Origin: Collinsella ureilytica
GTDB taxonomy: Bacteria; Actinomycetota; Coriobacteriia; Coriobacteriales; Coriobacteriaceae
NCBI RefSeq assembly: GCF_019795105.1
Contig: NZ_JAIMFO010000007.1
Coordinates: forward strand, 62,001 to 126,000
Direction: 5' to 3'
DNA length: 64,000 bases
Part shown: one piece after another, positions 29,703 to 39,745 of the stretch
How the letters are laid out: each line of letters starts with the position of its first letter
Position numbering within the stretch: the stretch's first letter is position 1
Program-made: the position numbers and the translations under genes
Notes under the pieces: generated by a model
Told to the model about the DNA's origin: nothing
Database searches by the model: none
What the model saw: the letters and a program-made list of their open reading frames with translations, nothing else

Positions 29703-29722
29703 CATGAAGGGGAGGTGTTCTC

Positions 29723-30217
29723 TTGATAAAGACTCCGCTTGAGACCAAGATCCTGACGGCTCTTGAAGATGTGGCAGCAGATCACGGCATTGATATTGTT
29801 GATGTTGAGGTTGTTGGTGCCACGAAGGCTCCGTGCGTGCGCGTGCGTATTGATACGCTCGGCGAGGGTGGAATCACCCTTGATGAGGTAACGCAAGAGA
29901 GCTCGTGGATCTCTGAGGCAATTGAGGCGCTTGATCCTGTATCTGGTAGCTATACCTTGGAGGTATCAAGCCCTGGTATGGCACGACCCCTTCGTCGACC
30001 TCAAGATTTCATGGCACGGATTGGCCAGATGATTCAGCTTACAACAACTGCTCGAGAAGGGCGTAAGCGCTATCAGGGCAGCATCGTAGCTGCCGATGAT
30101 TCGGGCATTGTTTTGCGTGTCACAGAGGGCACCGATCAGCGTTTTGAGTTTGATGAGATTCGCAAATGTAGTGTGAAGCCGGTTTTTGATTTCAAGCGCC
30201 AACAGGAAGGAAACTAA
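29723..30217 (+). CDS. rimP: Ribosome maturation factor RimP
   Basis: Assists 30S subunit assembly. The 164-residue product has the two-domain RimP pattern: an alpha/beta N-domain (GIDIVDVEVVGATKAPCVRVRID, read as two short blocks), the VSSPGMARPLRRP junction and an SH3-like C-domain. The start is TTG at 29723, 7 nt after GGGGAGG. One base separates its stop from the nusA ATG. It is the first gene of the nusA-infB operon, as in many bacteria. Confidence 0.92.
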   Translation: MIKTPLETKILTALEDVAADHGIDIVDVEVVGATKAPCVRVRIDTLGEGGITLDEVTQESSWISEAIEALDPVSGSYTLEVSSPGMARPLRRPQDFMARIGQMIQLTTTAREGRKRYQGSIVAADDSGIVLRVTEGTDQRFEFDEIRKCSVKPVFDFKRQQEGN

Positions 30218-30218
30218 G

Positions 30219-31481
30219 ATGGCATCAGAGATGATGGAGGCTCTTCTTGAGCTTTGCCAGGAGCGCCATATTGACCAGCTCTATCTTATTGACCGCCTTG
30301 AGCAGTCTCTAGCCAAGAGCTATGCCGAGATCTTGCGTCTTGACTGGGGTGCAAAGGTAACCATTGACCGTGCTACGGGCAAGATCTATGTGTATAAGCT
30401 CGTGCCCATTGATGACTCGATGGATGAAGAGGGCAACTACACCGAGTTTGAAGAGGTGGATGTCACGCCTCGTGATACCTCGCGTATTGCAGCTCAGCAT
30501 GCAAAAGCTGAGATTAACGCTATTGTGCGCAATTCCATTCGCGAAAAGATCTATGAGGAGTTCTCTTCTCGTATTGGAGACCTCATTAACGGTACGGTGC
30601 TGCAGTCAACTCCAGACTTCACCATTGTAAAAATTCGCGAAGGAGTAGAGGCGGAGCTTCCTCATTTTGACCTTCGTCGTTTTGAGGGCGAGCGCGATGA
30701 GCGGCCTCGCGGTGAGCGCTATGGGCACAATCAGCGCATCAAGGCAGTCATCATTGATGTGCGTGATCCCAACTCAAGCCTTCCTCCGGTTCGTGGCGAG
30801 CACAATCGCCCACCCATCGTGATTTCGCGCACGCATCCGGCTCTTATTAAGCGCCTCTTTGAGCAAGAGGTCCCTGAGATCTATGAGGGTACCGTTGAGG
30901 TGAAATCAATCGCGCGTGAGCCTGGTCAGCGCTCAAAGGTCGCGGTTCATTCCCTGGATGATCGCCTAGATCCGGTTGGCGCGTGTGTCGGCCCTAAGGG
31001 CAGCCGCGTGCGTGCTGTGGTGGGCGAGCTTCGCGGTGAGCGCGTCGACGTTATTTTATGGAATGAGGATCCGGCAGTCTATGTCGCCAATGCCTTATCG
31101 CCGGCTAAAGTTACCCGCGTCTTGATCGACGAAGAAAAGAACTACGCTGGCGTTATTGTTCCTGATGATCAGCTTTCTCTAGCCATTGGCAAAGAGGGTC
31201 AAAATGCTCGTTTGGCGGCTCGCCTGACGGGTTGGCACATCGATATTAAGAGCGAGACCTTAGCGGCAGATATTTTAAAGAATGTTGCTGTGGCTGCAGA
31301 GACTCCTCAAGATCTGCTCGATGGATCTGAGGGGGATCTGGAGCCAGAGCGCTGCGCATTCATTACGGATTCTGGGGTTCGCTGCCGCAATCAGGCTCGT
31401 CCTGGCTCACGTTTTTGTGGCGTGCATGAGCCGCTCTCTGGTGGCGAGGATGCCGTGGAGGGTGTCGAGGATCTTATCTAA
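30219..31481 (+). CDS. nusA: Transcription termination/antitermination factor NusA with zinc-finger-like tail
   Basis: NusA binds RNA polymerase and controls pausing, termination and antitermination. The 420-residue product has the N-terminal polymerase-binding domain, an S1 domain (near GDLINGTVLQ) and two KH domains (CVGPKGSRVRAV and AIGKEGQNARLAARLTGW). It then adds an unusual tail with Cys379, Cys389, Cys400 and His403 (C-x9-C-x10-C-x2-H), a possible metal site. E. coli NusA instead ends with acidic repeats. The ATG at 30219 follows AGGAAGG. The ylxR gene that usually follows nusA in Gram-positive bacteria is absent. Confidence 0.95.
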   Translation: MASEMMEALLELCQERHIDQLYLIDRLEQSLAKSYAEILRLDWGAKVTIDRATGKIYVYKLVPIDDSMDEEGNYTEFEEVDVTPRDTSRIAAQHAKAEINAIVRNSIREKIYEEFSSRIGDLINGTVLQSTPDFTIVKIREGVEAELPHFDLRRFEGERDERPRGERYGHNQRIKAVIIDVRDPNSSLPPVRGEHNRPPIVISRTHPALIKRLFEQEVPEIYEGTVEVKSIAREPGQRSKVAVHSLDDRLDPVGACVGPKGSRVRAVVGELRGERVDVILWNEDPAVYVANALSPAKVTRVLIDEEKNYAGVIVPDDQLSLAIGKEGQNARLAARLTGWHIDIKSETLAADILKNVAVAAETPQDLLDGSEGDLEPERCAFITDSGVRCRNQARPGSRFCGVHEPLSGGEDAVEGVEDLI

Positions 31482-31546
31482 GCCCGTGTGTGTTCAGTTT
31501 GTATGCGATGGGCACGGGATGTGCTCGATTGGTAGGTGATGACCGT

Positions 31547-34183
31547 ATGGCGAAGGTTCGTATTTCAAGCCTTGCTAAGGACTTCGGCATGTCGTCTAAG
31601 GAACTCATGGGGCATCTTGCAGAGATGAAGATTCCGGCAAAATCGGCTTCTTCCACGCTTGAGGATGCCTACGTGTCGATCGTAAAGCAAAAGCTTGCCC
31701 CGATTCTTGAGGCGAGAGCTGCAGAGGTAGAGGCAGCAAAAGAGGCCGAGCTTGCCGCTGAGCGTGCCGAGCGTGCAGCACAGGCTGCTGCAGCAGAGCG
31801 TGAGCGCTTGGCCGCAGAGGCTCGGCGTGAAGAAGAGCGCAGGCTCTCACTGGCCGCTCGCACTGCAGAGGAAACCGCGCGAGCTGTTGCGGCAGCACGT
31901 GAGGAAGACCAGCGTCGAAAGGAAGAAGCACGCCGTCGTGAGGAGGAGCTCGAGGCAAAGCGTCGCGCAGTTCCGGCCTCTGATTCTGGCTCTCGTTTCC
32001 GCTCCTTGCTTGACCAGATTGCCGCTCAAGAAGAGGTATTGAAGGAGCGTGAGGAGGCGCAAGCGCCCGCTCCCGAGCCGGAAGCACCTGCCCGCTCCCG
32101 TTCAGGCCGCGAGGGAGGCCAAAGCCGTCGTCGCTCCAACACGGCACCTGCAGTTCCTGCTCCGATGGATATGCCCGTTCCTGAGCGTCAGCCGAAGAAT
32201 AAGAAACGCCGTGGTGCTAAGACCGAAGAGGATCACTACGCGCGCATGGCACGTGAGGCTGAAGAGTATAGTCGCGAGAAGGTTTTGGAAGAGGCTCGAG
32301 CTGCCGTTGAGGAAGCGACGCGCGAAAGTACGGGTCGCCGCCGCAAGCGTAAGGAGAAGCGTGAGCGCGAGGCTGCGCAGGCACAAGAAGAGCGCAAGCT
32401 CGAAGAGGCCATCGCTCAAGGCATTAGCCCTGAGGAGATGGATGCTGTCCGCGTATCTGAGGGTGTAACGGTTCAAGAGCTCGCTGAAGCCTTAGATGTG
32501 AGTGCCAACGATATTATTAAGCGTCTGTTCTTGTTAGGAACACCGCTTACCATGACCCAGTCTATGTCGAATGATCTCGTTGAGCTTGTGGCAGACGATC
32601 TTGGCCGCCAAATTAAGATCATCACGCCTGAGGAGGAAAACACCTTTACCTTCTATGATGATCCGGCAGATCTGGTACCTCGTCCGCCTGTGGTAACCGT
32701 TATGGGTCATGTTGACCACGGTAAGACTTCGCTTTTGGATGCCATTCGTCATACCGGCGTTACCAGAACAGAGGCCGGCGGCATCACGCAGCATATTGGT
32801 GCTTCCCAAGTTTCTATTAATGATCGCGTGATTACCTTTGTAGATACCCCTGGACACGAGGCCTTTACTGCCATGCGTGCCCGTGGTGCGAAGGTTACCG
32901 ACGTGGTTGTCTTGGTGGTTGCTGCAGACGATGGCGTCATGCCTCAGACTATCGAGGCTATTAACCACTCAAAGGCTGCTGAGGTGCCCATCGTCGTTGC
33001 TGTGAACAAGTGCGACAAGCCCGAGGCCAATCCCGATCGCGTGCGTCAAGAGCTCGTTGAGTACGGCGTGATCCCTGAGGAGTGGGGCGGTCAAAACATG
33101 TTTGTCAATGTTTCTGCCAAACAAGGCCAGGGCATTGATGATTTGCTTGAGACCATTTTGTTGCAGTCTGACGTGTTAGAGCTCAAGGCCAATCCCGATA
33201 CCTTTGCATCAGGCTATATTTTGGAAGGCAAGCTCGATCGTGGTAGAGGTCCGGTGGCAACGCTTTTGGTGAGCCGCGGTACCTTGCACGTGGGCGATGC
33301 CATCGTTGCAGGTCAGTGCTGGGGTCGCGTGCGCGCTATGCTCAACCCCCGTGGTGAGCAGGTGGAAGTTGCCAAGCCTTCTGATCCGGTTGAGATCTTA
33401 GGCCTCTCTGCTGTACCCGGTGCCGGCGATGAGTTCCGCGTCTTTGAAGACGACCGGGATGCACGTGATTTGGCCGATGAGCGTGCACTCAAGGCGCGTA
33501 TTGAGGAGCAGAACAAGGTTAAGCATGTAACCTTGGAGACTCTCTTTGATGAGATGAGTCAAAACGAGCTCCGTGATCTGAATCTGGTGGTTAAGGCCGA
33601 TGTTCAGGGCTCAATTGAGGCTCTGGCTGATGCCTTGGGCAAGATGGATCAGTCCGAGGTTCGTATCAATATCATCCACTCTGCCGTTGGTGCCATCTCG
33701 GAGACCGACGTTACCTTAGCAGCCGCTTCCAACGCGATTATCGTTGGTTTTGGCGTGCGTCCGCAGGGCAAGGCTCGTGACCTTGCAGAGAAGGAGAAGG
33801 TACAGATCAAGACCTACTCCATCATCTATAAGGCAATTGAGGATATTGACGCTGCCCGTATTGGTATGCTGAAGCCCACCGAGGAAGAGGTCACCACAGG
33901 TTCTGCTGAGGTACGCGACACCTTCCGGGTGCCTAAGGCTGGCCTCATTGCTGGTTGCATGGTCACCGAGGGTGAGATTTCCCGCGATGATCAGGTGCGC
34001 GTTGTCCGCGATGGTGTGGTTGTCTTCACCGGTACCTTCGGCTCGATGCGCCGCTTTAAGGATGATGTGAAGTCGGTCAAGGCTGGCTACGAGTGTGGTT
34101 TGGGTATAGATAAGTTCCAAGACATCAAGGTGGGCGACATCCTTGAGGCCTTTAAGATTGTCGAGGTCGCCCGCACTGAGTAG
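31547..34183 (+). CDS. infB: Translation initiation factor IF-2
   Basis: The GTPase that brings initiator tRNA to the ribosome. The 878-residue protein begins with an IF2_N domain ([18 protein letters not shown]). A very long charged region rich in Ala, Glu and Arg (about residues 60-300) follows, predicted to be helical. Then come a second IF2_N-like segment and the G domain with GHVDHGKT (387-394), DTPGHE and NKCD. Domains II-IV complete it. The ATG at 31547 follows TAGGTGA. In-frame codons back to 31490 lack a ribosome site. Confidence 0.96.
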   Translation: MAKVRISSLAKDFGMSSKELMGHLAEMKIPAKSASSTLEDAYVSIVKQKLAPILEARAAEVEAAKEAELAAERAERAAQAAAAERERLAAEARREEERRLSLAARTAEETARAVAAAREEDQRRKEEARRREEELEAKRRAVPASDSGSRFRSLLDQIAAQEEVLKEREEAQAPAPEPEAPARSRSGREGGQSRRRSNTAPAVPAPMDMPVPERQPKNKKRRGAKTEEDHYARMAREAEEYSREKVLEEARAAVEEATRESTGRRRKRKEKREREAAQAQEERKLEEAIAQGISPEEMDAVRVSEGVTVQELAEALDVSANDIIKRLFLLGTPLTMTQSMSNDLVELVADDLGRQIKIITPEEENTFTFYDDPADLVPRPPVVTVMGHVDHGKTSLLDAIRHTGVTRTEAGGITQHIGASQVSINDRVITFVDTPGHEAFTAMRARGAKVTDVVVLVVAADDGVMPQTIEAINHSKAAEVPIVVAVNKCDKPEANPDRVRQELVEYGVIPEEWGGQNMFVNVSAKQGQGIDDLLETILLQSDVLELKANPDTFASGYILEGKLDRGRGPVATLLVSRGTLHVGDAIVAGQCWGRVRAMLNPRGEQVEVAKPSDPVEILGLSAVPGAGDEFRVFEDDRDARDLADERALKARIEEQNKVKHVTLETLFDEMSQNELRDLNLVVKADVQGSIEALADALGKMDQSEVRINIIHSAVGAISETDVTLAAASNAIIVGFGVRPQGKARDLAEKEKVQIKTYSIIYKAIEDIDAARIGMLKPTEEEVTTGSAEVRDTFRVPKAGLIAGCMVTEGEISRDDQVRVVRDGVVVFTGTFGSMRRFKDDVKSVKAGYECGLGIDKFQDIKVGDILEAFKIVEVARTE

Positions 34184-34197
34184 GGAAGTGATGGATC

Positions 34198-34641
34198 ATG
34201 AAGCAAACGCCCGCTACGCGACGGCTCGCCCAGCAGCTCCAAGAGAAGCTTGGCTATATCTTACTGTTTGAGATTGCCGATCCGCGCCTTGAGCTGATTA
34301 CGCTCACGGGCGTTGAGGTCACGGTTGACCGCAGTTATGCTCGGGTATTTATCAGCTGTGATCCGACTCACTATGAAGAGGCCATGGATGCCCTTGAGTC
34401 AGCTCGAGGGCATATCCGCTCAATTCTTGCACGGAGCCTTGACTGGCGTCAGACTCCTGAGCTTGATTTTCGAATTGATCGCTCAGCTGATGAGGCAGAG
34501 CGGATTGGTCGTGCGCTCGAGCAACGTCCTCAAACCATTGACATCGAAAAAGATGAAGATGGGTACCCCATAGTGGATCATCAAGCTCATGAAGCTGAAG
34601 GTTCTCATGAAAAGGAGGGCTCTCTCACTCATGAGCACTGA
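34198..34641 (+). CDS. rbfA: Ribosome-binding factor A
   Basis: Small KH-fold protein for late 30S maturation and cold adaptation. The 147-residue product has the RbfA pattern: RLAQQLQEKLGYILLFE, DPRLELITLTGVEVT with the YARVFIS strand, and RTPELDF-like (RQTPELDFRID) near the end. An acidic, His-rich tail of about 30 residues extends past the family core. It lies 14 nt after infB, and its 3' end overlaps nrnA by 11 nt. Confidence 0.92.
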   Translation: MKQTPATRRLAQQLQEKLGYILLFEIADPRLELITLTGVEVTVDRSYARVFISCDPTHYEEAMDALESARGHIRSILARSLDWRQTPELDFRIDRSADEAERIGRALEQRPQTIDIEKDEDGYPIVDHQAHEAEGSHEKEGSLTHEH

Positions 34642-35674
34642 TGCTTGTCGGGGCGGTCGCTGTACTGCCCCGGAGACCTGGACCTCTGCAATTGAGCACA
34701 TTGCTCAAGCGCGGACCATTGCCATCTCCGGACATACCAACCCTGATGGAGATGCTCTCGGTTCGTGCTTGGGGCTCGGTCTCTCGTTGCGTGGCCGCTA
34801 TCCTGAAAAAGATATCGTGTGCCTTTTGGCTGACAATGCCGAAGTTCCGAGGATCCTTAGGTTTTTACCGGGAGCTTCTGAGATGATTCCAGCAGCTCAC
34901 TATGACGGCATACCCGATTTATTTATCTCGGTTGATGTGCCCATTCTTGAGCGTTTGGCTGATTCTTCTGCAGTGGCTCGTCGTGCTCGTCGTGCTCTTG
35001 TGATCGATCACCATCCCGCACGAGAAGAGTTTACCGATCTGGTGGTTCGCAAAACGTCTGCAGCGGCTGCTGCAATGTTGGTGGCTGAGCTCATAGATAC
35101 AGCGGGCTTTCCCTTGGATGCCAATATTGCAACCTGCTTGCTCACCGGCATTGTTACCGATACCGGTCGCTTCCAGTATCAAAATGCAGATGTTGCTGCC
35201 TTTGCCTGTGCATCCCGCCTGCTCGCGGCCGGTGCTGATCCTGCCCGTATATCGCTTGAGGTCTATCAGAGTCAGCGTCTTGAGTATTTGCGACTTGAAT
35301 CCATTGTGATGGGTCGTATCAAGACAGTGTCTCGAGGCCTCGTGGCTTATAGCTATATTCACGCGATGGATCTCACTGAGTGCGGTGTGACCTCAGAAGA
35401 GTGTGATGGGCTGGTCGATATCGTCCGTTCAGTTTTAGGCATTGAGATCGCACTATTCTTAAAAGAAGTTGAGCCTGGCGAGATTCGTGGCAACCTTAGA
35501 AGCAAGGGCTCGCTCGATATCTCCCCGGTTGCTCGCGCGCTTGCAGGTGGTGGTCACGCGGCTGCTGCTGGCTTTACGTATCGTGGCTCGATTGAAGAGG
35601 CCTTGGACGAGATTTTGCCTCGCTTAGATGAACTCGTTCGGTCGGTGGAGTCGCCGACGCTAACCGAGGCGTAG
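34631..35674 (+). CDS. nrnA: DHH/DHHA1 family nanoRNase / pAp phosphatase
   Basis: The 347-residue product belongs to the DHH phosphoesterases of the NrnA type, which degrade very short RNA and/or pAp. Motifs are SGHTNPDGDALGS near residue 35, the name-giving DHH (Asp126-His127-His128), and the C-terminal DHHA1 signature ending AGGGHAAAAG. The ATG at 34631 lies within the end of rbfA, 12 nt after GGAGG. It is found at this place in many Gram-positive nusA-infB operons. The exact substrate is not readable from sequence. Confidence 0.9.
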   Translation: MSTDACRGGRCTAPETWTSAIEHIAQARTIAISGHTNPDGDALGSCLGLGLSLRGRYPEKDIVCLLADNAEVPRILRFLPGASEMIPAAHYDGIPDLFISVDVPILERLADSSAVARRARRALVIDHHPAREEFTDLVVRKTSAAAAAMLVAELIDTAGFPLDANIATCLLTGIVTDTGRFQYQNADVAAFACASRLLAAGADPARISLEVYQSQRLEYLRLESIVMGRIKTVSRGLVAYSYIHAMDLTECGVTSEECDGLVDIVRSVLGIEIALFLKEVEPGEIRGNLRSKGSLDISPVARALAGGGHAAAAGFTYRGSIEEALDEILPRLDELVRSVESPTLTEA

Positions 35675-35678
35675 GCTC

Positions 35679-36596
35679 ATGGCTCGCCACCGAATTCCTT
35701 CAGCGCTCAATCTTTTGTTGGGTGTTAACAAGCCTGCTGGTATGACCTCACACGATGTCGTCGCTCGTGTTCGCCGAGCGGTGGGTGAGCGCCGCGTGGG
35801 GCATGCTGGTACGCTTGATCCAGCTGCAGAAGGTGTCATGATTGTAGGTATTGGTCAGGCAACACGACTTCTGGGCAGGCTCACCCTTGATTCAAAGCGC
35901 TATATCGCAAAGATCTGCTTTGGAACAGAGACCGATACAGATGATGGTGAGGGAGCTGTCATCCGTACAGCCAGTGTTTTAGATGCCGCACGAGACCCTG
36001 AGTATGCCAGAGAGGTGCTTGCAGGGTTTTGTGGCTCTCAAGATCAGGTGCCACCGGCATTTTCTGCTATTTCAGTTGATGGGGTTCGTTCGCATCGCTT
36101 GGCTCGTGCCGGCAAGACCCTTGAACTTGAGCCTCGCAGGATTGTGGTCTACCAAGCTGACCTTCTCAGTATTTCATCTGAGGATGATACCGAACTTATT
36201 TGGACGGTCGGCTTTCATGTGAGCAAGGGTACGTATATTCGCTCACTTGCCCGTGATATTGGGCGCTCACTCGGTAGTGCCGCTCATCTTTCAGCGCTCA
36301 TGCGTACCGCATCGGGTTCGATTTCACGTACTGATTGCATAGCGCTCGATGAAGTGCATCCCTCTTCTGCTCGCCATGCTGCCTTGGATCCTATTGAAGC
36401 TTTAGGGTTACCTACGCTCACGCTGACAGAAGATGAGTTGGTTGATGTCCACCATGGAAGACCCCTTGCGCGCAGAGCTACGGGCTTTGTTGCCTTGCAA
36501 TTTGCCGGCAAGCTCCAAGCGCTGGGGCGAGGAGAGCCAGCAGGCCTTGCGATGGATCTGGTTTTTCCCGAACCCATTGAGGGGGTGCGCTCATGA
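35679..36596 (+). CDS. truB: tRNA pseudouridine-55 synthase
   Basis: Makes pseudouridine 55 in the tRNA T arm. The 305-residue product has the TruB signature GHAGTLDPAAEGVMI, with catalytic Asp47, the KPAGMTSHDVV N-terminal motif and the KGTYIRSLARDIG block. The start lies 4 nt after nrnA. The stop overlaps the ribF start (ATGA), so translation is coupled. Confidence 0.95.
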   Translation: MARHRIPSALNLLLGVNKPAGMTSHDVVARVRRAVGERRVGHAGTLDPAAEGVMIVGIGQATRLLGRLTLDSKRYIAKICFGTETDTDDGEGAVIRTASVLDAARDPEYAREVLAGFCGSQDQVPPAFSAISVDGVRSHRLARAGKTLELEPRRIVVYQADLLSISSEDDTELIWTVGFHVSKGTYIRSLARDIGRSLGSAAHLSALMRTASGSISRTDCIALDEVHPSSARHAALDPIEALGLPTLTLTEDELVDVHHGRPLARRATGFVALQFAGKLQALGRGEPAGLAMDLVFPEPIEGVRS

Positions 36597-37636
36597 CAGC
36601 GCCTCAAAGCCGCGTGAGCGTAGCTGAGCTTCGCCGAGACTTCATGGTGGGTGGCTCACAGGCACCTGTTTTTAATCCAGCAAAGCATGCAGACTCGCGT
36701 ATTCCTGCCACGCTTGCCATCGGGGTATTTGATGGGTATCACCGGGGACATCAGCGCTTACTCGCTGAGGCGTTTCGCGATGCGCGTCGTCGATCGGTGT
36801 CTGCGATTGTGGTGACTTTTGACCCTGATCCAGATGAAATACTGAGTTCGATCCCAGCAAAAAAGCTCTTGGGCAACGACGCTCGAATCGATCTGTTGGC
36901 ACGATCAGGTGCTGATGGCGTGGCTTGCCTGCCCTTTACCCATGCGCTTGCTACCCTTGATCATCGGGCTTTTTTTGAAGATGTTTTAGGCACTGCCTTA
37001 GACATAAGATCAATCCATGTTGGAGCTGATTTTCGCCTTGGTCGAGGGGGAGAAGGAAGTGTTTCGGTCATCCGAAGCTGGGCTCAAACGGTAGGCATTG
37101 AGGTTGTTGGACATGAGCTGCTCTTGGAAGACGAAGTGCCTATTACCTCAACAAGGATTCGTTCGCTGATTGAGGCAGGGGATCTAGACGCTGCTGCACG
37201 TTTGCTGGCTCGCCGTTATTCAATTGAAGGTGTTGTTGAGCGCGGCCGAGGGGAGGGTCGCGCCATGGGGTTTCCGACCGCCAATATTGGCCAGCGAGCA
37301 GGTCAGTTGCTGCCCCCTGATGGTGCTTATGCGGGCTGGGCTCAAACGCCCGATGGCCTAGTATGGCCTGCGGCGATCAATGTTGGTATCCCGCCCATGT
37401 TCGCTCATGACCCGGCTTCTGCGAGCTTAGAGGCAACGCTTCTGGGTTTTTCTGGAAACCTCTATGGATCGTCGTTGAGGTTGGTATTTGATACGCGCTT
37501 GAGACCGTCTCACGCCTTTGAGATGCGCGCCGAGCTGATTGAGGCTGTGCAGGCAGATCTTGCTTCCGTACGTGCGCGTTTGGGCGACGACGCCTACGAT
37601 ATTAGTTTGAGAGGGGAGGAGCATTATGATTACTGA
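36593..37636 (+). CDS. ribF: Bifunctional riboflavin kinase / FAD synthetase
   Basis: Converts riboflavin to FMN and FAD. The 347-residue product has an N-terminal nucleotidyltransferase domain with GVFDGYHRGHQ, followed by the riboflavin-kinase domain with GRGEGRAMGFPTANI. About 40 extra residues precede the FAD synthetase core. The neighbours truB and dnaG overlap it by 4 and 11 nt. Confidence 0.94.
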   Translation: MTAPQSRVSVAELRRDFMVGGSQAPVFNPAKHADSRIPATLAIGVFDGYHRGHQRLLAEAFRDARRRSVSAIVVTFDPDPDEILSSIPAKKLLGNDARIDLLARSGADGVACLPFTHALATLDHRAFFEDVLGTALDIRSIHVGADFRLGRGGEGSVSVIRSWAQTVGIEVVGHELLLEDEVPITSTRIRSLIEAGDLDAAARLLARRYSIEGVVERGRGEGRAMGFPTANIGQRAGQLLPPDGAYAGWAQTPDGLVWPAAINVGIPPMFAHDPASASLEATLLGFSGNLYGSSLRLVFDTRLRPSHAFEMRAELIEAVQADLASVRARLGDDAYDISLRGEEHYDY

Positions 37637-39593
37637 TGAGGATCGCGAGCGGGTACGCGCTGCTACAGATTTGGTAGAGCTGGTACAAGAGACTGTTGAA
37701 CTCAAGCCTCGTGGCAGGGAGTTTTGGTGCTGCTGTCCCTTTCATGGAGAAAAGACCCCAAGCTTTCATATCATCCCAGCAACTCAGGTCTGGCATTGTT
37801 TTGGCTGTGGAGAAGGCGGAGATGTCTTCTCTTATGTGATGAAGCGTGAAAACCTAAACTTTCCTGATTCCATTCGCTATTTGGCCGACCGCGCTGGTAT
37901 CGAAATACATGAGGTGGGTTCTGAGCGCCCCTCTGGCTCAAAACGAGCTCGTCTGCTTGAGGTTACCGATGAAGCGCGTAGCTTTTATCAGATGATGCTG
38001 ATGCGCGGCAAAGACGGATTGGGGCGGGCATATTGTGCCGAGCGTGGACTATCGGCTGAGATTTGTCGGAAATATCGGCTGGGATATGCACCTGGTCGTG
38101 GTGCTTTAGTAGCCCATCTTTCATCGTTGGGTTTTACTCCGCGTGAGATGCAAGATGCCGATGTTGCCCTGTCACGCCGAGGTGGGCTTACAGATCGCTT
38201 TTTCAACCGCTTGATATTTCCGATCTTTGATGAACAAGATCGAGCGATTGGTTTTGGTGGCAGAATCATCGGAGAGGGACAGCCCAAGTATTTAAATACA
38301 GCAGAGACCTCGCTCTTTCATAAAAAGCGCAATCTCTATGGCTTTAACTGGGCAAAAGAGCATATTGTTGCTCAGGATGAAGCGATTGTTGTTGAAGGCT
38401 ATACCGATGCAATCGCGTGTTGGGAGTCAGGTATTGGCAACGTTGTTGCTACCTTAGGTACCGCACTCACCGAGTCCCACGTTAAGGCCTTGACGCGGTT
38501 TGCGAAACGTATCGTCTATCTCTTTGACGGGGATGCTGCAGGTCAACGTGCTGCTGAGCGAGCAATTCAGTTCATTGAAGAGGCTGATCTTGATCTGCGT
38601 TGTGTGATTTTGCCTGATGATCTCGACCCGAATGATTTCATACATGAGCGGGGAGGGTCTGCCTTACAAGAGCTCATAGCAGATGCAATGCCGCTCATGG
38701 ACTATGTGTTTTCTCGCCTTGAAGATCGTGTTGATGTGAGCACGCCGGGCGGGAGAGCTCATGCGCTCGAAGAGGGGCTTCGCCTCATATATCCGCTCCG
38801 TTCAAGCTATTTGATTGATTCGTACTATGTGCGCATTGCCGATCGCTTAGGTGTGGATGCAGATCTGGTTCGCCAAGCTGCTCCGCGTGTATTTAGAGAG
38901 GTGGGTCAAGCAGAGGCTCGAGCTCAGGAACGTGAGCGCAGATCTGAACAGGCGAGACGCTCTCGTGAGACTTTTGCGCCGAATGAGTATCCGAGCAAGC
39001 CTATAGACTCATCTTTTGGGACTTATCCAGAAGATCCTGCATATAGCGATTCGTCCCATACCGATGCCGCAGGAACTGTCGCGTATGGGGGAGGTTTGAG
39101 CGGCGCTGTGCTCACGGATGTAGAGCGGCGTGCTCTTGCTTGTGAGCGCGAGCTTTTAACGATGCTTACCACGTATCCGGATTATCTGCGACCGTTCTCA
39201 GATCAAATTGGTTCTGTCTCATGGATTGATCCGAGAGGCGAGGCCATCGCTTGGGCGGTGCTTGCCTGTCCTGAAGGTACTGATCCAGCCGCTGCAATGG
39301 AGGCAGCGCGGGCTGTATGCCCAGAAGCAGCTGAGCTCGTTTCTGCCGGTACTATCTCTGGAACGAGTGCACATCCTACCGATACAACCATTGCCTTTTT
39401 GCTTGATACGCTTGAGTTGTATACCGTTCGACGTCTCATTCGTGCGGCTCAGGGACGTCTTAGAACAGATGCCAGCTTGGATGCAGATACGCGTCGCTCG
39501 CTCACCATTGAGGCAACTCAGCTTGCAGCAAAGGCTCGTGAGCTGAAGCGCAAGATTGAAGAGGTTGCTGACCCTTTTAAAGGCAGCTCCTAG
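37626..39593 (+). CDS. dnaG: DNA primase
   Basis: Synthesises RNA primers for replication. The 655-residue product has the N-terminal CHC2 zinc domain (CPFHGEKTPSF, then HCFGCGEGGD), the core with AIGFGGRIIG and NTAETSLFHK, and the TOPRIM domain (VVEGYTDAIACWESG and YLFDGDAAGQ). A long polar linker (about residues 430-490) leads to a helical C-terminal domain for helicase binding. dnaG followed by rpoD is the classic macromolecular-synthesis pairing. The ATG follows GGGGAGGAG inside ribF. Confidence 0.96.
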   Translation: MITDEDRERVRAATDLVELVQETVELKPRGREFWCCCPFHGEKTPSFHIIPATQVWHCFGCGEGGDVFSYVMKRENLNFPDSIRYLADRAGIEIHEVGSERPSGSKRARLLEVTDEARSFYQMMLMRGKDGLGRAYCAERGLSAEICRKYRLGYAPGRGALVAHLSSLGFTPREMQDADVALSRRGGLTDRFFNRLIFPIFDEQDRAIGFGGRIIGEGQPKYLNTAETSLFHKKRNLYGFNWAKEHIVAQDEAIVVEGYTDAIACWESGIGNVVATLGTALTESHVKALTRFAKRIVYLFDGDAAGQRAAERAIQFIEEADLDLRCVILPDDLDPNDFIHERGGSALQELIADAMPLMDYVFSRLEDRVDVSTPGGRAHALEEGLRLIYPLRSSYLIDSYYVRIADRLGVDADLVRQAAPRVFREVGQAEARAQERERRSEQARRSRETFAPNEYPSKPIDSSFGTYPEDPAYSDSSHTDAAGTVAYGGGLSGAVLTDVERRALACERELLTMLTTYPDYLRPFSDQIGSVSWIDPRGEAIAWAVLACPEGTDPAAAMEAARAVCPEAAELVSAGTISGTSAHPTDTTIAFLLDTLELYTVRRLIRAAQGRLRTDASLDADTRRSLTIEATQLAAKARELKRKIEEVADPFKGSS

Positions 39594-39745
39594 CCTGTCA
39601 TGTGTGAGTTGTGAGTACGAGTGTGGTCATTCGTGAGAATCGGCAAGACCCAGTAAGATCGAGCGCCGATATGGAAAATACCCATCGTGTGCATACCGTG
39701 AGTACTTGCAGGGTAGAGGATGAACGATTACAGTGGGAGGTCTCT

